NCBI GenBank assembly: GCA_902984215.1
Contig: CADWAF010003322.1
Location: 1-12,566, forward strand
DNA: 12,566 nt
Direction of reading: 5' to 3'
From: Willaertia magna
Taxonomy: Eukaryota > Heterolobosea > Eutetramitea > Acrasida > Naegleriidae
Part shown: positions 7,979-12,566 of the stretch, one piece after another
Layout: each line of letters begins with the position of its first letter
How positions within the stretch are numbered: position 1 is the stretch's first letter
Position numbers and translations under genes: made by a program
The notes under the pieces: model-generated
Databases searched by the model: none
What the model was told of the DNA's origin: nothing
What the model saw: only the letters and a program-made list of their open reading frames with translations

Positions 7979-8809
7979 TTAATAAGAATTAGGCATCCAA
8001 TGATCTCCATCTATCGTATTAAATAATTTAGCTTCATTAACTAGTTGACTAAATGCATTCTCTAAATAATCTCTATCATAATTACCAAAAGGTTCAAAAA
8101 TATCATCCTTAGTACAACCTCTTCTATTTGTAGAGGATGTTAATTGATGAGCAACTTTCATCATTTCTTCTAATAATCCTTCATCTACTTGTTGTACAAC
8201 ATTTACCATAACAGAATCATCATTAGAATAATGTTGTTGTTGTTGATTTCTGTCAACACTTTTATTATTATATGTTGATGTTTGTGGTTGTGTTGGGGTT
8301 ATTATTCCTCTTGTATTAATTAAATGTACTTGGATTGATTCTAAATGATGAAAATAAAATTCATTCATATCAGTAATAGGTCTAAGGTTATAAGAAACAA
8401 GAGATAATCTATCTTTCCATTCATTTATATGACCAAAAAATTTATAGATATTACCTTCTTTCATATCATTTAATATTTGTTTAAGATAATCACTTGATAG
8501 GTTTGTGGGGAATAATTTAACGTCAAATTGTCCTGTACAATCATCAATTTTAATTAATGTGAAATTTTGTTTATTTTCTTTTTTTAAAACTTGTCCTACA
8601 ATTTCAATTGCAAAAAGTTCTTTACCATCAACAAAGTATTGTTCATTTTGTTTTCTACATGAAATTAATTGTTTTATTGTTAATGGAGTACAAGTAGATG
8701 GTTTTTGTCCACTACCACCACCGCTACCCGTTGTTGTGTGTTTTTCTTGAGGCTTTGAATTGGAGGTATCGGCAAAAAAACCGCCTCCGAAATCCATATC
8801 TTCTAGCAT
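7979..8809 (-). CDS. RPA2: replication protein A 32-kDa subunit (RPA2)
   Basis: RPA2 is the middle subunit of the single-stranded-DNA-binding RPA trimer used in replication, repair and checkpoint signalling. The 276-residue product matches the usual length and layout. A Gly/Ser-rich N-terminal tail (MDFGGGFFADTSNS..., about 1-40) stands where other RPA2 proteins carry phosphorylation sites. The OB fold follows at about 43-165, with TPLTIKQLIS, DGKELFAIEIVGQV and the hallmark KIDDCTGQFDVK. A Gln/Asn-rich linker lies at about 172-205. The C-terminal winged helix spans about 207-275, with GCTKDDIFEPF and LVNEAKLFNTIDGDHWMP, where repair proteins dock in other organisms. The ATG follows an A-run on its strand. 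The upstream gap carries E2F-like motifs, as expected for an S-phase gene. Confidence 0.93.
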   Translation of the reverse strand: MLEDMDFGGGFFADTSNSKPQEKHTTTGSGGGSGQKPSTCTPLTIKQLISCRKQNEQYFVDGKELFAIEIVGQVLKKENKQNFTLIKIDDCTGQFDVKLFPTNLSSDYLKQILNDMKEGNIYKFFGHINEWKDRLSLVSYNLRPITDMNEFYFHHLESIQVHLINTRGIITPTQPQTSTYNNKSVDRNQQQQHYSNDDSVMVNVVQQVDEGLLEEMMKVAHQLTSSTNRRGCTKDDIFEPFGNYDRDYLENAFSQLVNEAKLFNTIDGDHWMPNSY

Positions 8810-8965
8810 TTTTTTTTATTCTAAAAATTTATAGAATTTTTTGGCGGTTCAATTAAAAACGTCAAATCAAAACCCGCCAAACACAATTTTGTAACAATTT
8901 TGGCAAATTTCATTGTAAAATATTACTATATAGCCAATTATTTAGCTAACTAGTTCTTCAAAAAA
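8810..8965. promoter_or_regulatory. divergent promoter, RPA2 / RCC1-like gene, with two E2F-like sites
   Basis: The 156-bp gap contains TTTTTTGGCGG at 8837-8847 and the opposite-strand CCCGCCAAA at 8873-8881, an inverted pair of TTTGGCGG-type E2F sites about 25 bp apart. A CCAAT box lies at 8934-8938 near the RCC1-like start. RPA2 is a classic E2F target in animals and plants. That the same control applies here is inference. Confidence 0.55.
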
Positions 8966-10494
8966 ATGTCAACAATAAAACCATCAAGTGTTGTTTTCCG
9001 CAAAGATGACAATTCAAATTTTAAATTAATCTTTACTGAACAACATGAAATTAACAAACTTAATAATAACAACCACCACCAACGTGTCAACAACCAAAAC
9101 AACAACAATTCAAAAGAAAAGAAATTAATCAAAGTAATTTCAGGATATGAACACACTATTTGTCTATTCAACAATGGTGAAATGTTAGCTGATGGATGGA
9201 ATGAATATGGTCAATACGGATTACCAATAACAACAGTGCAGCTTGAAGATTTTCCAAAATTTAGTGACATTACAAATGTTAAAGAAGAAGTACATTTTAA
9301 AAAAATAAATGAAAATAAAAATAAAATTTTACAAAATTGTAAAGTGATTGATATATTTACAAATTTTAATTTTACAATTTATTTAGCAATACATAATGAA
9401 ACAAAAAAACAAATATTATTGGCAAGTGGTTGGAATTTTGGAGGATGTTGTTCATGTAACATTCCAGATGACAATCACGTTGAAGAAATTACACAATGTT
9501 ATTTTTTACAACAAGAATTAAATAATGAAACTGGAAAAGAAGAAGAAGAAATAATTATTGTAAATACATTAGAAAATGAAAGAATTATTCAAGTGGCATG
9601 TGGTGGATGTCATTTATGTATTTTAACAGAAGATTTTATTACAAAAGAACAATTTATTTATGAATGTGGTAAAATATTCATCGACAACTTAGTGAAGAGG
9701 GTGATATTCCAATTTTAAAGAAAAGTAAAAAAATTATGGAATTTATTAAATTAAATGATGAAAATCAATTAAAAGTGAAACAAATTATTGGAAATTCATG
9801 TGGTGTTAGTTTTTTAACTGGTAAGTTAAATATCTTTGTAAATGTTATTTTGTAAGTGTTGATTGTATTGTTTGTGACTATTGTTTTGTAAAGAAAGTGG
9901 AAAATTATTTGTGATTGGTGAACAAAATTTTTCAAATGGAAAAAATTTACAACAAATACCACAATCCTTATTTAATAACGAACTTATTAAAGAAGTTAGT
10001 GATTATCAAAATGTGGCATTAGTTTTAACTAATCAATCAAATGTTTTTTTATTTGAAAAGGGCTATAGAGGTGTACCAACTAAATATTCTTTTGATAAGA
10101 ATATATTTAAAATATTTACATTTTTAAATTCTGGTTTAATTTTATTTGAAGGTTAGTTTTTATTTATTAAGTAAATTTTAAATTACTTTAAAAAGATTTT
10201 TCTATTTTTATTCATAGTACTGAAGATGATGATAAAACTTTAAGTTTATTAGATTATTTAATTGATAAAAGTAATCAAAATGTTGATTGTAAAGAATATC
10301 AATTACTAAATTATTATTTGGAAAATAAGTTAAATTATGATTTTTATTTTTGTGGTGATAACCATTTAAATTTTGTTGTAATTAATAAGGAAACATTTAG
10401 CAATACTTTAATATTAAAATTAAAACATAATTTATTAGCGCAGTATAATAATTCTGAAAGTAAAAATTATTTTTATGATATGACATTCATTTAA
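8966..10494 (+). CDS. RCC1-like repeat protein, three exons, one frameshift
   Basis: The exons are 8966-9820, 9894 to about 10151-10155, and 10218-10494, giving roughly 460 residues, close to the usual size of a seven-bladed RCC1 propeller. Blade-like pieces are ISGYEHTICLFNNGEMLADG, VACGGCHLCILTED followed by FIYECG, IGNSCGVSFLTESGKLFVIG (spanning intron 1), and VALVLTNQSNVFLFEKG. The N-terminal 45 residues are Asn/His/Lys-rich. In exon 1 the frame breaks at an A-run, 9671-9674. One added A restores GKNIHRQLSEEGDIP and an open frame to the first donor, so a base is missing here, by mutation or sequencing error. The last exon is Asp/Asn/Lys-rich with little propeller likeness. RCC1-like proteins range from Ran exchange factors to ubiquitin ligase parts; this weakly conserved one cannot be assigned. 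Confidence 0.65.
9821..9893 (+). other. intron 1 of the RCC1-like gene (73 nt)
   Basis: The donor reads ACTG|GTAAGT and the acceptor GTAAAG|AAAG. The leftover G of exon 1 joins AA of exon 2 to form Glu, giving SFLTESGKLFVIG, a sensible RCC1 strand pair. TGACTA at 9875-9880 could be the branch point, about 14 nt before the acceptor. Confidence 0.85.
10156..10217 (+). other. intron 2 of the RCC1-like gene, donor uncertain
   Basis: The exon 2 frame reaches TAG at 10154-10156, and a good open frame resumes after the acceptor TTCATAG|T at 10217/10218. The better donor, GAAG|GTTAGT at 10152, leaves the downstream frame one base short. A weaker donor, GTTTTT at 10156, keeps the frame (Gly-Tyr-Thr-Glu-Asp). 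Either the weak donor is used or a base is missing nearby. Confidence 0.5.
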
Positions 10495-10650
10495 TATTTA
10501 AAATAAAACAAGAATTTGAATAAACTTTCTAAAAATTGAATAATTTAATTTCACAGTAAAACCATTTAAAATATAATTATTTGATTTTTAGTTCTCCTCT
10601 TGGTATAGTCCCCCGCTCTTTTCTCTTTCTTAATTTTCTGGTCTTCCTCC
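10495..10650. other. gene-free spacer after the RCC1-like gene
   Basis: I see no gene here. The first 95 bp are AT-rich and probably the 3' UTR of the RCC1-like gene. The last 60 bp (about 10590-10650) are unlike the rest of the window: a pyrimidine-rich tract with GTCCCCCGCTC, ending at the TTAA that flanks the MITE. Confidence 0.4.
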
Positions 10651-10654
10651 TTAA

Positions 10655-10903
10655 CCCTTAAGAGTGCAGGGCCTGATGACAGAGGCTACGCAAATGGTAA
10701 CTGTAAATGTGTATTTTTTTGGATGTGGAGGGAATTGATGGCATAAAAACATTGAAAATTTGTAGTTAAAGTTTGGAAATTCAAACCGCTAATGCTGTAA
10801 ACAGCATTTTTTTTGGGGTTCAAAACCAAAAAAAGTTGGGTATAGGGCCTTGATTTACAGCATTTCCAAAAAAATTGTGTCATCAATCCTGCACTCTTAA
10901 GGG
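10655..10903. mobile_element. 249-bp piggyBac-like MITE with TTAA target duplication
   Basis: The element is bounded by exact 16-bp terminal inverted repeats, CCCTTAAGAGTGCAGG at 10655-10670 and its reverse complement at 10888-10903. Imperfect inverted repeat continues inward with TGATGACA. Each end is flanked by TTAA (10651-10654 and 10904-10907). A TTAA target duplication and terminal repeats beginning CCC are the marks of the piggyBac superfamily. The 249 bp contain no believable protein gene, so it is non-autonomous. Inside is a hairpin, ATGCTGTAAACAGCAT at 10792-10807, with a third ACAGCAT at 10857-10863. Its base composition is richer in G and C than the flanks. It sits between two converging gene ends, where it does little harm. 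Confidence 0.85.
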
Positions 10904-10953
10904 TTAATTAAAACCAACTTATCTCAGTCGAGCAAAATTTTGATCGTCGAATT

Positions 10954-11151
10954 TTAATCTTTCTTTCCATTAGTTGGTGGAATGGTATTTGGATAAGGAT
11001 AGTAATACATTCCATTACCAGGTGGTAACATTCCATAAGGTTGAGGATGTAAATTATGATGATACATTTGTGGTGGAGGTTGATTAAGATAATCCCATTT
11101 ATTTTGTAAACTAACTTTGAGTTTATATTTTATTATAATTTCTTTCTTCCC
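10954..11151 (-). other. coding-like Pro/Tyr-rich tail in +1 frame relative to the sirtuin
   Basis: A 65-codon open frame follows the sirtuin on the same strand, overlapping its last 10 codons in the +1 frame. It begins after a TGA at 11152 and has no early ATG. It reads KYKLKVSLQNKWDYLNQPPP, then MYHHNLHPQPYGMLPPGNG, then a Tyr/Pro stretch ending NGKKD and TAA at 10954-10956. This composition, with Pro, Gly and Tyr codons rich in G and C, is not what AT-rich spacer produces. I infer a C-terminal tail of the sirtuin cut off by a single-base change near 11130-11151, or the last exon of an unseen transcript. Confidence 0.45.
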
Positions 11152-11962
11152 TCATTCTTCTTAATAATAATGGTATTATCTCTCCACTTTTTCCCTCAAG
11201 AAAAGTACAATAAGGTTCATTACTTAATCTTGTTTTTTCTAAATTAATTTCAATCACATCTGCTCCTCTTTCCATTACTGTAAAAGGTAACTGTGCTGCA
11301 GGATAGACAACTCCACTCGTTCCACAAACAATCATTATATCTCCCTTATTTAACTTTTCAATTTCTTCCAAAGAATTATTCCAAGCTTCTTCTGGTAAAG
11401 GTTCTAAAAATAAAGTACAATCAGGTCTAATAAAACTTTTACAATTTATGTGTTGACATTTAGGTGTTGTATTAATATCACAATAACCTTTAAAATTGTT
11501 TAACATATTATTAAGGTCATGGTCACTAGCTATTGTAAATTTATGACCTTTTTTTATACATTTATATTTTAAAACAGATCCATGAATTTCATGAACTGAA
11601 TCTTCTGGTATTCCAGCTTTTTGATGTAATCCATCAACATTTTGTGTAATAATTTTCATGTCTGGAAAGAATTCTTTTCTTAATTGATTTAAGGCAAAAT
11701 GTCCATCATTTGGCAATGCTTTTTGAATTGGTAAATAAAAATCTTTAATGTAATGTTTCCAACAAAATTCTGGTGTCAAATTCCAACCAAAAGGAGTTCC
11801 GAAATATGCCAATGTTAATTTTCCTTTTAAGCCATTCCAAAATCCATTGTTGCTTTTAGAACGAAAGGTTTGGATACCACTTTCTGCAGATATACCAGCT
11901 CCAGTAAAACAAACAACTCGTTTGGCATTTAGTAATTGTTTGACAGCTTTATTTATTGACAT
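11123..11962 (-). CDS. class III (SIRT5/CobB-like) sirtuin, NAD-dependent protein deacylase
   Basis: Sirtuins remove acyl groups from lysine using NAD. The 279-residue product has GAGISAESGIQTFR (21-34), TQNVDGLH (106-113), the catalytic His127 in EIHGS, and CGTSGVVYPAAQLP (213-226), the version typical of SIRT5 and bacterial CobB. Two expected residues are missing. The first zinc pair normally reads CxxC, but here it is C135-I-K-K138, with Lys at the second Cys; His140 might substitute. The second pair, C169 and C174, is intact. SIRT5 uses a Tyr and an Arg three residues later to hold succinyl or malonyl groups; here the Tyr (Tyr71) is kept but the Arg position is Asp74. The substrate may therefore differ from SIRT5. 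There is no obvious targeting peptide. The ATG at 11962 follows an A-run. Confidence 0.9.
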   Translation of the reverse strand: MSINKAVKQLLNAKRVVCFTGAGISAESGIQTFRSKSNNGFWNGLKGKLTLAYFGTPFGWNLTPEFCWKHYIKDFYLPIQKALPNDGHFALNQLRKEFFPDMKIITQNVDGLHQKAGIPEDSVHEIHGSVLKYKCIKKGHKFTIASDHDLNNMLNNFKGYCDINTTPKCQHINCKSFIRPDCTLFLEPLPEEAWNNSLEEIEKLNKGDIMIVCGTSGVVYPAAQLPFTVMERGADVIEINLEKTRLSNEPYCTFLEGKSGEIIPLLLRRMREERNYNKI

Positions 11963-11997
11963 TTTTTTGGGTTGTTGCTTGATGTGAAGGTTGTTTG

Positions 11998-12039
11998 CAA
12001 AGATATTGATTGGTATTACAAAGATACTGATTGGTAATG
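11998..12039 (-). promoter_or_regulatory. paired CCAAT boxes in a 21-bp tandem repeat upstream of the sirtuin
   Basis: The unit CAAAGATAYTGATTGGTAWT occurs twice, at 11998-12018 and 12019-12039, with three differences. Each holds ACCAATC on the sirtuin strand (ATTGG at 12009-12013 and 12030-12034), 47 and 68 bp before its ATG. A 21-bp step is two helical turns, so both would face the same side of the DNA. NF-Y-type binding is inference. Confidence 0.45.
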
Positions 12040-12062
12040 TAAATACAAGTTACAATTGACTG

Positions 12063-12190
12063 TTCACACAAAACACACTTTATTTTACAATTTTACAATT
12101 TTGTACAATATTTCACATCACAAATTAAATTGATAAATTATTTCTTCTTATAAACTGAAGTTTTCTTCTTATATGATTTTGGTTTATAAA
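12063..12190 (-). repeat. right arm of the window-spanning inverted repeat
   Basis: This is the reverse complement of 114-246, apart from two substitutions and a 5-bp gap. It covers the final codons and about 75 bp of 3' UTR of the Lys/Tyr/Pro-rich gene. Similarity fades beyond about 12050 on one side and stops at 12190 on the other, inside the coding region. Confidence 0.9.
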
Positions 12191-12566
12191 CCTTAGTATG
12201 CTTCTTCTTTGGTTTATATGATTTTGGCTTTGGTTTGTAAGTCTTTGGTTTTGGCTTGTATGATTTTGGCTTTGGTTTATAACTCTTTGGTTTTGGTTTA
12301 TAAGTATTTGGTTTCTTGTGTTGTCTCTTTTCAACTTCAAATGGAGTACAAATCTTTTTCTTTTCTGCACAAACTGTCTTTTCTGCATATTTAACACATT
12401 CTTTCTTTCCACCAGTAAATTGATATTTAGCACAAACCTTATATCCAGGTGATTTCTTAATACATTTCTTTGTATACTTCTTCTTAATACATTTCTTTTC
12501 TACCTTCTTATATTGTGTACAATATGGAACTGCTTTGTAAACACAACATTGTTCAACAGTCTTATA
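12138..12566 (-). CDS. Lys/Tyr/Pro-rich, Cys-containing secreted protein (5' end outside window)
   Basis: The last 142 residues are inside the window and the start lies beyond base 12566. The deleted copy at 54 suggests that the full protein begins with a signal peptide, MRFKVVALAVLL. The visible part has two regions. The first, about 77 residues, is Lys-rich with 11 Cys residues in short spacings (EQCCVYKAVPYC, KKCIKKKYTKKCIKK, YKVCAKY, KECVKY, KTVCAEKKKIC). The second is a run of heptads (S/T)YKPKPK, followed by looser YKPK and YKKK units, ending KTSVYKKK. Tyr-Lys-Pro repeats recall cross-linked adhesives such as mussel foot proteins and extracellular coat proteins. I infer a secreted structural, coat or cyst-wall protein, without proof. 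Its frame is unbroken, unlike the copy at the other end of the window. Confidence 0.75.
   Translation of the reverse strand, partial: YKTVEQCCVYKAVPYCTQYKKVEKKCIKKKYTKKCIKKSPGYKVCAKYQFTGGKKECVKYAEKTVCAEKKKICTPFEVEKRQHKKPNTYKPKPKSYKPKPKSYKPKPKTYKPKPKSYKPKKKHTKVYKPKSYKKKTSVYKKK
12201..12305 (-). repeat. 21-bp tandem repeat encoding (S/T)YKPKPK heptads
   Basis: Five consecutive 21-bp units, read on the minus strand, encode TYKPKPK, SYKPKPK, SYKPKPK, TYKPKPK and SYKPKKK. Third positions vary (AAA/AAG, TAT/TAC), so the protein rather than the DNA seems conserved. Such arrays change copy number easily and could explain the internal loss in the copy at the left end. Confidence 0.9.

Noticed and set aside
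8505..8750. 81-codon plus-strand frame
   Set aside because: It is antisense to the RPA2 OB fold, which has clear family motifs.
8950..9174. 74-codon minus-strand frame
   Set aside because: It is antisense to the start of the RCC1-like gene, where an Asn/His-rich stretch yields a false Leu/Trp-rich frame.
9765..9962. 65-codon minus-strand frame
   Set aside because: It is antisense to the RCC1-like gene and crosses its first intron.
10686..10886. 66-codon minus-strand frame in the MITE
   Set aside because: It lies wholly in the non-coding body of the element and resembles no transposase or other protein.
114..12190. Large transposon (Polinton/Maverick type) bounded by terminal inverted repeats
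   Set aside because: The repeats are the 3' ends of a gene family rather than transposon ends. The genes between are housekeeping genes, and no polymerase B, integrase, ATPase or capsid gene is present.
12125..12433. 102-codon and opposite-strand 61-codon frames in the right-end gene
   Set aside because: Both are shadows of the tandem repeat; the Tyr-Lys-Pro frame with regular Cys spacing is the coding one and stays open to the window edge.

Overview
This is a nuclear eukaryotic segment from a very AT-rich, gene-dense protist. Several things show it is eukaryotic: GT-AG spliceosomal introns of about 60-80 nt, RPA2, a PUS10-type pseudouridine synthase, and F-box, NHL and RCC1 proteins. Starts follow A-rich leaders and intergenic gaps are often under 160 bp. 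The mix of F-box, NHL and RCC1-like proteins with few short introns fits a heterolobosean amoeboflagellate such as Naegleria or Willaertia. That is my inference; no rRNA or other marker is present to prove it. The standard genetic code fits, and every intact gene end visible here uses TAA.

Layout. Bases 1-250 hold an internally deleted copy of a small secreted Lys/Tyr/Pro-rich protein gene. Bases 281-1589 (minus) hold a decayed gene with a possible SAM-like region and a possible PD-(D/E)XK nuclease-like domain, broken by four frame changes. An F-box protein gene (plus, 1706) shares a divergent promoter with it and is interrupted by an in-frame TAG. Next is a two-exon membrane-anchored subtilisin-like protease (minus, 2902-5116), then PUS10 (minus, 5271-6929) divergent from an NHL beta-propeller protein (plus, 7013-7945). 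RPA2 (minus, 7979-8809) is divergent from an RCC1-like gene with two introns and a frameshift (plus, 8966-10494). A 249-bp piggyBac-like MITE lies at 10655-10903. A class III (SIRT5/CobB-like) sirtuin (minus, 11123-11962) follows, with a coding-like tail in another frame. The window ends in a full-looking but window-truncated copy of the Lys/Tyr/Pro-rich gene (minus, 12138-12566).

How the parts relate. The genes are mostly unrelated housekeeping functions (DNA replication and repair, RNA modification, deacylation, proteolysis) in head-to-head pairs. Three of the shared promoters carry E2F-like TTTGGCGC/TTTGGCGG motifs, suggesting cell-cycle-linked expression of RPA2 and its neighbours. The two copies of the Lys/Tyr/Pro-rich gene flank the whole window as an inverted repeat with near-identical 3' ends and 3' UTRs, which points to a recent duplication or gene conversion.

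No complete new multi-gene system is visible. The most interesting items are the recent inverted duplication with an internally deleted copy, the piggyBac-type MITE, the decayed possible nuclease gene, the in-frame TAG in the F-box gene, the bacterial-style subtilase with anchors at both ends, and the sirtuin lacking a zinc ligand. The many frame breaks could be real decay or long-read base errors; raw reads and RNA data would decide.
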